5,947 nt of DNA from assembly GCA_002391065.1 (NCBI GenBank), contig DGRP01000034.1, positions 7,681 to 13,627 on the forward strand, given 5' to 3'. Positions within the stretch are counted from its first letter, which is position 1, and each line of letters starts with the position of its first letter. The notes beneath the pieces are model-generated. The model was given only the letters and a program-made list of their open reading frames with translations. It was not told the origin of the DNA and searched no databases. This DNA comes from Ruminococcus sp. UBA4385 (lineage in GTDB: Bacteria; Bacillota_A; Clostridia; Oscillospirales; Ruminococcaceae). The position numbers and the translations under genes are program-made. Shown one piece after another: positions 1 through 5,750 of the stretch.

Positions 1-25
1 TATTAGAAGTTTTAGTGAGGGGGTC

Positions 26-60
26 TGGGGGAGGACCCTTTTTCAAAAGGGTCTCCCCCA
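26..60. repeat. Long hairpin just downstream of the kinase
   Basis: An imperfect inverted repeat: TGGGGGA, a bulged G, then GACCCTTTT, a TC loop, AAAAGGGTC and TCCCCCA. The stem is about 16 bp and starts 6 bases after the kinase stop at 67-69. On the transcribed strand it is not followed by a U-run (AGACCCCC follows), so it is not a textbook intrinsic terminator, though it could end or protect the transcript. I recall similar G5/C5-flanked hairpins between genes of Ruminococcus-like bacteria, so I treat it as a dispersed extragenic palindrome. Confidence 0.65.
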
Positions 61-66
61 TAAAAA

Positions 67-1293
67 TCACTTTTTTCTGCACACGATGGTGATTTTCATA
101 AGGTCACCTTCGGTTTCGGCGAAGACCTCTCCGCCCATTTCGTTCATTAGCCTTCGGCAGATATAGAGCCCAAGTCCGCTTCCGGGCTGAGAGCCCGAAT
201 TTGAGCCTCTGCGGAAGCTTTCAAAGATAGTGTCAAGCTCCGACTCGGGGAGCGAACAGCCCGTGTTCGAGACTGTTATCAGCCTGCAGTCCTCCTCCTC
301 TGAAAAGCTCAGGGAAATGCGTTTGCCGTCGCCGTACTTGACTGCGTTTTCGATGATGTTCTGCAGCACCTCCTGCATACGCTCGGGGTCGCCCCGAAGC
401 AGGCAGTCGGCATACTCTCCTACAGTGAACTCCGTCCCCAGAGCAGAGAGCTTGTCACGGTAGTAGCTTTCGGTTTTATCAACAGCTGTGCTCAGATAAA
501 ACTGGCTGTCCTGCACATCAAAGGTCATAAAGTCATGCTCTGCATTGCGGATAATTTCGGCAACGTAGCGTTCTATCTCGTCAGCGTTTGAGGAAATGCC
601 CAGAGCAGTCTGCTTCTGCTTTTCGGTGTCCTTGTAGATACCCTTCGAGAGCGCCTGCGCTGACAGCTTTATAGCCGAAAGCGGAGTCTTTATGTCATGT
701 GAGAGGGACAGGAGCATTGTTTTCTCGGTTCTCGCATGGTCGAGCTCCTTCTGCTTGTTGTCCTCAAGGCGCTCCCTGAGCATATCCAGTCCCCAGACAA
801 AGCGTCCGAAGTGCTTTGATTTCTCTTCTTTAAGCGGCGTGGTAAGGTGCCCCTTCGAGAGCTCCACAGGGTAGTCTCTGATACGGTTAAAGGGTCTGAC
901 GATTTTTAACCGTATATACAAAAGCACCGAGAACAGCACGGCAGAAAGCGCTCCCAGAGCGCTGTTTACGGCTATATAAAGCCCCTTTTTCGAGGCTTTG
1001 TTCTGTTCGTAATCAATGCGCCAGAGCTGTCCGTCAGCCTCGGCGATAACGTATTCGGTATCGGGCTTGAAAAAGCTGTCCCGAGAATCATATCGGGTCA
1101 CGGCAGTTATCTGCTCATAGTCCGAGAGGTCTATATCTTCACCTGCTTCAAGCTGCTGTCTTACCCTGTTTACCTCTACCCTGTAGGATTTGTCGGGAGT
1201 GCCCTCAAGAGAGCCTATATAGAGATCAGCCCCGACAAAGATCAGTACAGTCAGCACAGCGCACAGGGCGATCAGTCTGTCAAGCTTAGTCAT
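67..1293 (-). CDS. Sensor histidine kinase of a two-component system
   Basis: A 408-residue membrane sensor kinase that should autophosphorylate on His and pass the phosphate to the adjacent response regulator. Visible order: TM1 about residues 7-26, extracytoplasmic loop about 27-103, TM2 about 104-130, a HAMP-like linker about 131-182, H-box LSLSHDIKTPL with phospho-acceptor H199, N-box QNIIENAVKY (N312, N316), and G2 box GSGLGL at 371-376. The G1 motif reads NTGCSLP (343-349), with Asn where many kinases have Asp; similar forms occur in Firmicute kinases, so I do not call it inactive. The frame is open 22 codons further upstream. The ATG at 1293 is preferred because GGAGGT lies 4 bases before it and the start overlaps the restored regulator stop as ATGACTAA, a classic coupled arrangement. 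The loop is too large for a BceS-type intramembrane sensor. The signal is unknown. The gene is intact although its partner is frameshifted. Confidence 0.95.
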   Translation of the reverse strand: MTKLDRLIALCAVLTVLIFVGADLYIGSLEGTPDKSYRVEVNRVRQQLEAGEDIDLSDYEQITAVTRYDSRDSFFKPDTEYVIAEADGQLWRIDYEQNKASKKGLYIAVNSALGALSAVLFSVLLYIRLKIVRPFNRIRDYPVELSKGHLTTPLKEEKSKHFGRFVWGLDMLRERLEDNKQKELDHARTEKTMLLSLSHDIKTPLSAIKLSAQALSKGIYKDTEKQKQTALGISSNADEIERYVAEIIRNAEHDFMTFDVQDSQFYLSTAVDKTESYYRDKLSALGTEFTVGEYADCLLRGDPERMQEVLQNIIENAVKYGDGKRISLSFSEEEDCRLITVSNTGCSLPESELDTIFESFRRGSNSGSQPGSGLGLYICRRLMNEMGGEVFAETEGDLMKITIVCRKK

Positions 1294-1297
1294 TCTG

Positions 1298-1303
1298 ACC
1301 TCC
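1298..1303 (-). promoter_or_regulatory. Ribosome binding site of the histidine kinase
   Basis: GGAGGT on the minus strand, 4 bases before the ATG at 1293 and inside the last codons of the restored regulator. It decides the kinase start against the longer open frame. It implies translational coupling to a full-length regulator; in the frameshifted form ribosomes stop about 100 bases earlier. Confidence 0.8.
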
Positions 1304-1427
1304 GTAGCGATAGCCCTTGCCCCACACGGTAAGAATGCGTGTCGGGTTCTTGGGGTCATCTTCTATCTTTTCTCTGAGCCATTTGATATGTACGGTCAGG
1401 CTCTGAGGCTCGCTTTCGCTGTCCATG

Positions 1428-1430
1428 CCC
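1428..1430 (-). other. Frameshift site in the response regulator
   Basis: The minus strand reads GTC TGG GCA TGG ACA here, giving VWAWT. With one more G in the run it would read GTC TGG GGC ATG GAC, giving VWGMD, the expected OmpR-family sequence. Conserved residues fit on both sides with no other change. No canonical slippery heptamer is present, so I do not read this as programmed frameshifting. The run is only three G, short for a phase-variable tract. Confidence 0.85.
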
Positions 1431-1967
1431 AGACCCTCGCCCATATTCTTTCCTTGGAGAGCACCTGCCCTTTGTTTTCGATCAGAAAGCGCAGAAGCTC
1501 AAATTCCTTGGCGGTCATAGTGAGGGCTTTTCCGCCCTTAGACACGGTCTCGGCGGCAAGGTCCAAGGTAAGGTCGCCGTCAGATAGGGTATCAAGAGCG
1601 AGCCTTCTCTGAAATATCCCTTTTATCTTAGCCAGCAGAATGTCAATATCGCAAGGCTTTTCGATATAGTCATCAGCACCTGTCAGCAGACCGCTTAGCT
1701 TATCGTCCTTAGATGTGCGTGCAGTGAGCATAATTATCGGAGTGTTATCATGAGCTCTTATCCGTCTGCACACAGCGAAGCCGTCCATTTCGGGCAGACT
1801 TATATCAAGTATAACGAGCCGTGCGCCGTACTTTTCAAACATTGTGAGAGCCTTCTCTCCGCTGTCGGCGATACTTACGGTATAGCTCTCGGCTCTCAGG
1901 TGATCGGCAAGGAGAGAGCTGAGCTCCACATTATCTTCAACTATGAGTATATCGACCATTTACATCA

Positions 1968-1971
1968 CTCC
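1968..1971 (-). promoter_or_regulatory. Ribosome binding site of the response regulator
   Basis: GGAG within CGGAGTG on the minus strand, 8 bases before the ATG at 1959. It supports the regulator start at MVDILIVEDN, the usual N-terminal strand of receiver domains. An ATG immediately after it (ATGTAA) is closed by a stop and is not a start. Confidence 0.65.
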
Positions 1972-1978
1972 GATCTTT

Positions 1979-2060
1979 TTTAGGTAACAGGGAACAGGTA
2001 TTTAGGTAACAGGGAACAGGTGTTGTTCAGGTAATAGGTAATAGGGAATAGGGAATAGGT
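1979..2060. repeat. Heptamer-based tandem repeat array
   Basis: Two adjacent 22-bp units (1979-2000 and 2001-2022) differ only in their last base; each contains GGTAACA GGGAACA GGT. After a short break come four 7-bp units, GGTAATA GGTAATA GGGAATA GGGAATA (2030-2057), then GGT. All fit the pattern GG(T/G)AA(C/T)A. The array ends about 8 bases upstream of the regulator's ribosome binding site, so it lies in its leader or promoter region. It resembles short tandemly repeated heptamers known from several bacterial genomes. Confidence 0.85.
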
Positions 2061-2065
2061 ATGGT

Positions 2066-2080
2066 GTCCGCAAAGCGGAC
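2066..2080. repeat. Small hairpin with AAA triloop
   Basis: GTCCGC AAA GCGGAC, a perfect 6-bp stem with a three-base loop. It lies inside the gap, between the heptamer array and the second repeat block. No U-run follows on either strand. Confidence 0.7.
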
Positions 2081-2083
2081 AGA

Positions 2084-2097
2084 TGCCCATTCGGGCA
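2084..2097. repeat. Small hairpin with ATTC/GAAT loop
   Basis: TGCCC ATTC GGGCA, a 5-bp stem whose minus-strand loop reads GAAT, the same loop as the plus strand of the hairpin at 2253-2272. It stands 3 bases after the preceding hairpin. Confidence 0.6.
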
Positions 2098-2140
2098 CGT
2101 AGGTAGTGCAGACTTTTTCATTTGCTGCTCTTAGGATAGG

Positions 2141-2208
2141 TTTTAGGTTATAGATTTTAGGTTATAGGTTTCAGGTCGTTTTTCGATAAGATTTTCAACC
2201 TATCACCT
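2141..2208. repeat. 14-bp direct repeat and 12-bp inverted repeat
   Basis: TTTTAGGTTATAG occurs at 2141-2153 and 2155-2167, a 14-bp period (twice seven). The second copy also supplies AGGTTATAGGTT (2159-2170), which matches AACCTATCACCT (2197-2208) as an inverted repeat with one mismatch and a 26-base loop. The words are close to the heptamers at 1979-2060, so this looks like a diverged block of the same repeat type in opposing orientation. Confidence 0.65.
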
Positions 2209-2216
2209 AGGGGTAT

Positions 2217-2229
2217 GGGGCAAAGCCCC
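2217..2229. repeat. Small hairpin with AAA triloop
   Basis: GGGGC AAA GCCCC, a perfect 5-bp stem with the same CAAAG apex as the hairpin at 2066-2080. It is flanked by G4 (2209-2213 region) and C4 runs that could lengthen the structure. Confidence 0.6.
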
Positions 2230-2252
2230 TTCCTCCCCAACAAGCCGAGGCT

Positions 2253-2272
2253 GTCTGTACGAATGTACAGAC
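2253..2272. repeat. Perfect 8-bp hairpin with GAAT loop
   Basis: GTCTGTAC GAAT GTACAGAC, followed by CTGACGAGGCAAA. It is about 95 bases beyond the ATPase stop in the direction of transcription. There is no U-run on the minus strand, so a terminator role is not supported. Stem and following GACGA resemble the hairpin at 5914-5933. Confidence 0.7.
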
Positions 2273-2303
2273 CTGACGAGGCAAATCTCCGTACTACTTA
2301 TCT

Positions 2304-2368
2304 CCGCGTTCAAGGCAATAGAAGCCCAAGCAAAACCATGACGCGTATTGGTGCAGGGTTTTCCCTGC
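2304..2368 (-). repeat. Left copy of the 65-bp repeat, abutting the ATPase stop
   Basis: Read on the minus strand it begins with the palindrome GCAGGGAAAACCCTGC (2368-2353), continues CACCAATACGCG, and ends GCCTTGAACGCGG (2316-2304). Total length and the positions of the palindrome, ACGCG block and terminal 13-mer are the same as in the copy at 5686-5750, which lies in the opposite orientation. The last base of the ATPase stop codon is the first base of the palindrome. The palindrome can form a 6-bp hairpin on the ABC mRNA but lacks a U-run. Confidence 0.85.
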
Positions 2369-3126
2369 TACCAGCCCATTTCTAGGAGCCAGTTGTTGAG
2401 GGCTCTTTCTCTGTCACGGAGGGAGAGCTCTCTGTCTATATTATACTCTCCTTTTATGTTTCCGTCAACTATAAATAATACTCTTGTGCATTTTGCTGCG
2501 ACCTTTGCGTCATGAGTTACAAGCATAATTGTTGTTCCCTCGGAGTTGAGCCTTGTCAGCTCCTCCATTACCTCGTCAGAGGCGGAACGGTTCAGTGCGC
2601 CTGTAGGCTCATCTGCGAAGAGAAGCTTCGGGTCATTCATAACTGCTCTGCATATTGCTGCACGCTGGAGCTGTCCGCCAGATACTTCATTTATATCGTT
2701 GTCTCCTATGTCCCCGATTCCGAGCTTGTTCATAAGGGCTCTTCCTCTCTCGGCAGTTTCCTTTCTGCTCTCGGAGGTCTTCTTCGACTTGCAGGCGGGC
2801 AGTATGATATTATCAAGCACCGAGAGGTTTTTCATCATATACATCTGCTGGAACACAAAGCCCATTTCATCAAGTCTGAGCTGTGCAAGCTCGTTTTCCG
2901 AAAGCTTTGAAATGTTCTTTCCTGTGAACTCAACTGTTCCTGCGGTCATTCTGTCCATTCCCGAGACGGTGTATAGCAGAGTAGATTTCCCCGAGCCCGA
3001 GGGCCCCATAACTGCGATCATCTCACCCTCATCAACCTTGAAGCTCACGTTTGTGAGGACATTGTTCTGCCTTTTGTTTACGATATATGTTTTGCAAAGA
3101 TCCTTTACGTTAAGTACTGTACTCAT
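2368..3126 (-). CDS. ABC transporter ATP-binding protein (MacB/LolD-like)
   Basis: A 252-residue cytoplasmic ATPase that should power the FtsX-type permease encoded just upstream. Motifs: Walker A GPSGSGKST (41-49), Q-loop VFQQ (91-94), signature VSGGQLQR (148-155), Walker B LLFADEP (168-174) with catalytic E173, D-loop GALN (176-179, where many relatives have ALD), and H-loop H205 in LVTHD. Length and the C-terminal NNWLLEMGW look complete. The frame is open 32 codons further upstream, into the permease gene, but AGGAGGT lies 7 bases before the ATG at 3126 and MSTVLNVKDLCKTY is the usual family beginning. The start is 31 bases after the permease stop, so the two genes should share one mRNA. 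The stop codon's last base is the first base of a dispersed palindromic repeat. Family members export macrolides or peptides, or extract lipoproteins; the substrate here is unknown. Confidence 0.96.
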   Translation of the reverse strand: MSTVLNVKDLCKTYIVNKRQNNVLTNVSFKVDEGEMIAVMGPSGSGKSTLLYTVSGMDRMTAGTVEFTGKNISKLSENELAQLRLDEMGFVFQQMYMMKNLSVLDNIILPACKSKKTSESRKETAERGRALMNKLGIGDIGDNDINEVSGGQLQRAAICRAVMNDPKLLFADEPTGALNRSASDEVMEELTRLNSEGTTIMLVTHDAKVAAKCTRVLFIVDGNIKGEYNIDRELSLRDRERALNNWLLEMGW

Positions 3127-3133
3127 AATAGTT

Positions 3134-3140
3134 ACCTCCT
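3134..3140 (-). promoter_or_regulatory. Ribosome binding site of the ABC ATPase
   Basis: AGGAGGT on the minus strand, 7 bases before the ATG at 3126, in the 31-base gap after the permease stop. It sets the ATPase start at MSTVLNVKD and argues against the upstream extension into the permease frame. Confidence 0.85.
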
Positions 3141-3157
3141 GAAATGTTGTTGCCTGC

Positions 3158-5518
3158 CTATTCGATATTTGCGGTGTCGCTTGCCTTGACGGTCTTGGTA
3201 TAGAGGGCTGTAAGGAAAGCACTCAGAGCTGTTGTTACAAGTATTATAAGCGGATAGCTCACGAATACCTCTAATGGGTCTATCGTGTATTCCACGCCCT
3301 CGACAGCCCCCATAATGCCGAATATCGGGTCTATCGCAAGGTTTGTCAGAGGCAGGCAAAGGGCTGCTGCCAGTATCGCTGCTGCAATGCTCACTATCAC
3401 AAATCTCAGCGTGTGCTGTCCGATTATTGACTTACTCTTTATGCCCATAGCCTTCATCAGTGCGATCTCGGCTCTCTCCTTTGAAATGAACGAGCGCTCC
3501 ATAAGTACGGCTATCATCGCAATTATGATAATGTCGATGATGAGTATCAGGTTTTTCATTGCTTCCATAGTGTTTGCCGAACCACCCATGCAGTCCATGA
3601 CGAACCCTTGTGCATTGTACACATTGTCAGTCTCGAAGATGTCCTTCAGGTCTTCTTTTCTCTTTTCGATCTCGTCTTCGTCGGGGTCATCTGCAAAGTC
3701 GATCTGGAATGCGAATGCCGAGCTGATATTGCTGTCAGGAATATCTATATCCTGATGAAAGCGGCCGTTAGTTCCGAGGTTGTTAAAAGATGTGAACGAG
3801 CCTGTTATCAAGAACTCCTTCTCCTCGTCGTCAATGGTGATAACGACGGTGTCACCTATCTCAGCGCCGAGCTTTTCGAGTGCCAGATTTGAGAGGGCTA
3901 TCTCATTCGTGTACATAGGCGCCTTGCCCTTGCTGTAATAATAGTCAGTGGTCTTTGTATCGGGGCAGAAGAGATAGGGGATCTTAGCTTTTTTGCCCTC
4001 AAATTCGGTAGAAAGAGATGCCCAGCGTTCAAAGGTGACATCTGCCTCATAGCCGTTGTCTTTGAGTATCTGCTTTATCTCGTCTTCTGCTTCCTTACTG
4101 CCCTTTGAGCCGCCTAACACCTCCAGCTGATAGTCTGTGCCGTTGTAGTAAAGGTCGCTTTTGGTGGTGCCGAGAAGATACATCAGGCTGTCACTTGAAA
4201 GTGTGTTTGCGGTGTTTGCGAGCAGCGTTACCATAAGTATACATACTGTGAATACTGCGGTTATCATGCCGAACTGCTTTTTAGCGCTCAGCACGTCATT
4301 GACTGCCATAAATGGCGTGGTCTTCATTCTGCTTTTTGACAGGGAGAGTATCGCACGCTTTTTGAACCTCTCTCCCGTCTGACCGCTTCTTACTGCGTCA
4401 ACGGGGGACATTTTCTTTATTTTGTGGGTACATCTCCAGCTGAAAGCCGATATGATAAGCACTACTGCGATACTGCTGATGACCGATACTAAAAGGCCGT
4501 TGTCATTTCCGAGGACCATGCTCTTGGAAACGCTGTCAAGGAGCATATTTCCAAACGGTATACCGAGTGCCAGGCCGATCGCCGAGCCGATGATCGCAAT
4601 GCCGAGGTACTTTACAAGGTACAGCCCTCTGACAGAACGGTTTTTAAGGCCTATGGCTTTCATAACGCCTATCTCGCGGAACTCCTCACGGATAGTGAAG
4701 CCGATAGTAAATCTCAGCACCACGAACGAAACTATGATAAGTGCCACGCTTATCATCAGGAGAATGCCTGCGATTATCATATTCATAACGTAGCTTGTTT
4801 TTATCAGCGAGCGTGAGCCTGCGAAAAATGTCCTTACGGTATCGGCAGTTGCGGCTTCGATCGCATCGGTGTCAGAGCTGTTTATGTAGAAAAGATTGCC
4901 TTTGTACTCGGGGTTTTCGGAGGCTATCTTTTCAAAGTCTGACTTGTTCATAATAAATCTCGGATTATTGACAAACTCAGAGCCGAGCAGAGCGTCTTTG
5001 GCTCTGCCTGCGAACTCAAACTTATATGTATTGCCGTTTATGTCGATAGTGAACTTATCACCGACCTCAAGCCCTGCCCTTTCGGGGATAGTTGCCGAGA
5101 TATAGCATTTGCCCTCGGGGACGGTCTCTATCTCGTTGTTGTCCATATCGAAGATATTGATCTTCATGTCATCAGCGGACTGGAGGATAGCCGCATTTGT
5201 AAACTGAGTGAGCTTTTTTCCGTCACGTTTGAAGTTGCCTGAGGTAAGAATCATGAGATCCTCATACTTGTAGGAATCGGCCGCTTTGGTGTTATTCAGA
5301 ACAGATGAGAGCCTTTCAACGGCATCTTTCTGCATAGTGATGATAAAGTAGTCGCCCATATCGGCCTTATCGAGGTAGTAGTCGGTGCCGTTCATAACAG
5401 TGACGATATTGTTCATACTGCTTGAAGCGAACATCGAAGAAAGAATAACGAACAGCAGAAGAATGATATTCATAGTCTTTTTTCTTCTGAGGTCATTTTT
5501 TAGAATACGAAGATACAT
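3158..5518 (-). CDS. ABC transporter permease with two FtsX domains
   Basis: A 786-residue membrane protein with a duplicated FtsX/MacB-like layout. Likely membrane segments are about 17-36, 243-269, 303-325, 342-360, 414-436, 655-674, 704-725 and 750-772. Two large extracytoplasmic domains lie at about 37-242 and 437-654. Each half carries a cytoplasmic coupling-helix motif, EEFREIGVMKAIG (278-290) and KERAEIALMKAMG (680-692), which should contact the ATPase. In this superfamily such proteins usually act as mechanotransmission exporters or extractors of peptides, antibiotics or lipids; nothing in the sequence tells the substrate. The frame is open 45 codons upstream of the chosen start, but that extension translates repeat DNA and promoter. 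AAAGGAGGA sits 6 bases before the ATG at 5518, and MYLRILKNDLRRKKT is a typical N-terminus. The eight-segment, two-domain plan differs from ten-segment BceB-type permeases. Confidence 0.95.
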   Translation of the reverse strand: MYLRILKNDLRRKKTMNIILLLFVILSSMFASSSMNNIVTVMNGTDYYLDKADMGDYFIITMQKDAVERLSSVLNNTKAADSYKYEDLMILTSGNFKRDGKKLTQFTNAAILQSADDMKINIFDMDNNEIETVPEGKCYISATIPERAGLEVGDKFTIDINGNTYKFEFAGRAKDALLGSEFVNNPRFIMNKSDFEKIASENPEYKGNLFYINSSDTDAIEAATADTVRTFFAGSRSLIKTSYVMNMIIAGILLMISVALIIVSFVVLRFTIGFTIREEFREIGVMKAIGLKNRSVRGLYLVKYLGIAIIGSAIGLALGIPFGNMLLDSVSKSMVLGNDNGLLVSVISSIAVVLIISAFSWRCTHKIKKMSPVDAVRSGQTGERFKKRAILSLSKSRMKTTPFMAVNDVLSAKKQFGMITAVFTVCILMVTLLANTANTLSSDSLMYLLGTTKSDLYYNGTDYQLEVLGGSKGSKEAEDEIKQILKDNGYEADVTFERWASLSTEFEGKKAKIPYLFCPDTKTTDYYYSKGKAPMYTNEIALSNLALEKLGAEIGDTVVITIDDEEKEFLITGSFTSFNNLGTNGRFHQDIDIPDSNISSAFAFQIDFADDPDEDEIEKRKEDLKDIFETDNVYNAQGFVMDCMGGSANTMEAMKNLILIIDIIIIAMIAVLMERSFISKERAEIALMKAMGIKSKSIIGQHTLRFVIVSIAAAILAAALCLPLTNLAIDPIFGIMGAVEGVEYTIDPLEVFVSYPLIILVTTALSAFLTALYTKTVKASDTANIE

Positions 5519-5524
5519 AATGAT

Positions 5525-5533
5525 TCCTCCTTT
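5525..5533 (-). promoter_or_regulatory. Ribosome binding site of the ABC permease
   Basis: AAAGGAGGA on the minus strand, 6 bases before the ATG at 5518. It fixes the start and rules out the upstream in-frame extension, which runs through the promoter and repeats. Confidence 0.85.
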
Positions 5534-5553
5534 GGTTTTCTTATCCTGACTAC

Positions 5554-5587
5554 AGTATACAAGAGAAATTATTAAATAATCCTTAAA
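5554..5587 (-). promoter_or_regulatory. Promoter of the ABC operon with a direct-repeat operator candidate
   Basis: On the minus strand a good -10 box, TATACT (5559-5554), stands 36 bases before the permease ATG. At 17-bp spacing the -35 position reads GGATTA (5582-5577), a poor match, as expected for an activator-dependent promoter. Around it lies a direct repeat, TTTAAG (5587-5582), five bases, TTTAAT (5576-5571), an 11-bp period. OmpR-family regulators bind direct repeats of about 10-11 bp, and the known CiaR site of Streptococcus pneumoniae is TTTAAG-N5-TTTAAG. The natural inferred activator is the regulator encoded downstream. Transcription would start near 5546, leaving a leader of about 28 bases with no room for a riboswitch. 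Confidence 0.65.
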
Positions 5588-5605
5588 CGGGCAGGGTGCT
5601 CGCCG

Positions 5606-5686
5606 GCAGGGAAAACCCTGCAGTGCTCGCCGCACGGCTAATACGCGCCGCACCTTTGTTTGAAACTTTTCCTGCCTTGAACGCGG
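5606..5686 (+). repeat. Right repeat copy 1 (81 bp, expanded form)
   Basis: It begins with the palindrome GCAGGGAAAACCCTGC (5606-5621) and ends with GCCTTGAACGCGG (5674-5686). It shares ACGCGCCGCACCTTTG with copy 2, but the spacer between palindrome and ACGCG is 20 bases instead of 5 and includes TGCTCGCCG (5624-5632). That 9-mer also occurs just before the copy at 5597-5605, preceded by a partial palindrome GCAGGG (5591-5596), suggesting a local duplication. Confidence 0.8.
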
Positions 5687-5750
5687 CAGGGAAAACCCTG
5701 CACCGCCACGCGCCGCACCTTTGCTTTGACTTCACAGGCCTTGAACGCGG
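5686..5750 (+). repeat. Right repeat copy 2 (65 bp)
   Basis: It runs palindrome GCAGGGAAAACCCTGC (5686-5701), CACCGCC, ACGCG, then CCGCACCTTTGCTTTGAC and terminal GCCTTGAACGCGG (5738-5750). It shares its first G with the end of copy 1, so the two are head-to-tail. It has the same length as the inverted copy at 2304-2368, identical terminal 13-mer and identical palindrome, with a diverged centre. Confidence 0.85.

Larger units (their letters stand above)
1286..1959 (-). pseudogene. OmpR-family response regulator, frameshifted near its 3' end
   Basis: A DNA-binding response regulator, the cognate partner of the kinase that follows. The receiver domain (about 1-118) is complete: acidic pocket E8/D9, phospho-acceptor D52 in LDISLPEMDG, T79 and K101 in the KP motif. 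The winged-helix effector starts near residue 125 and is in frame through KERIWARVW (169-177). The frame then gives 10 unrelated residues and stops at 1396-1398 (187 aa). In the next frame the family C-terminus continues without a gap: GMDSESEPQSLTVHI, then WLREKIEDD and TVWGKGYRY, ending at TAA 1286-1288. Adding one G to the GGG at 1430-1428 gives a normal 224-residue protein reading VWGMD across the join. As written, the product lacks the recognition helix and wing. It could be a true 1-nt deletion or a base-calling error. GGAG lies 8 bases before the ATG. Confidence 0.92.
1960..2367. other. Gene-free gap between the ABC genes and the two-component genes
   Basis: About 410 bases with no credible gene. 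From left to right it holds heptamer-based tandem repeats (1979-2060), two small hairpins (2066-2097), a 14-bp direct repeat that becomes one arm of a longer inverted repeat (2141-2208), two more hairpins (2217-2229 and 2253-2272), and one copy of a 65-bp repeat (2304-2368) abutting the ATPase stop. I found no convincing -35/-10 pair for the regulator; TATAAC-like words occur inside the heptamers but without a good -35. Whether the regulator and kinase are read through from the ABC operon or have their own promoter is not decided by the sequence. Confidence 0.75.

Noticed and set aside
1294..1359. 22-codon N-terminal extension of the kinase
   Set aside because: It is the regulator's C-terminal coding sequence read in another frame. 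The ATG at 1293 has the proper ribosome binding site and coupling.
1396..1460. Programmed -1 frameshift in the regulator
   Set aside because: There is no slippery heptamer of the X XXY YYZ type at TC-TGG-GCA. OmpR regulators are not known to use programmed shifts, and a missing base explains it more simply.
1979..2208. CRISPR array
   Set aside because: The repeats are 7, 14 and 22 bp, directly adjacent or overlapping, without unique spacers of regular length and without cas genes.
2353..2368. Intrinsic terminator after the ATPase
   Set aside because: The 6-bp hairpin is followed by ACCAATACGCG, with no U-run, and the same palindrome occurs twice upstream of the operon, so it belongs to the repeat family.
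3127..3222. 32-codon N-terminal extension of the ATPase
   Set aside because: It overlaps the permease 3' end in another frame, while AGGAGGT is well placed before 3126.
230..5105. Plus-strand open frames of about 60-198 codons across the genes
   Set aside because: They are antisense shadows of the four minus-strand genes, with Ser-rich or otherwise unlikely translations and no recognised domains.
67..5518. Bce-type antimicrobial peptide resistance module
   Set aside because: The permease has about eight membrane segments in two FtsX halves rather than ten with one large loop, and the kinase has a sizeable extracytoplasmic loop rather than the short BceS-type hairpin.
5519..5653. 45-codon N-terminal extension of the permease
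   Set aside because: It translates repeat DNA, the operator and the promoter. A strong ribosome binding site and a typical permease N-terminus mark the start at 5518.
2304..5750. Composite transposon or insertion sequence
   Set aside because: No transposase or integrase is encoded and there is no target-site duplication outside the repeats. Only the inverted repeat geometry is suggestive.
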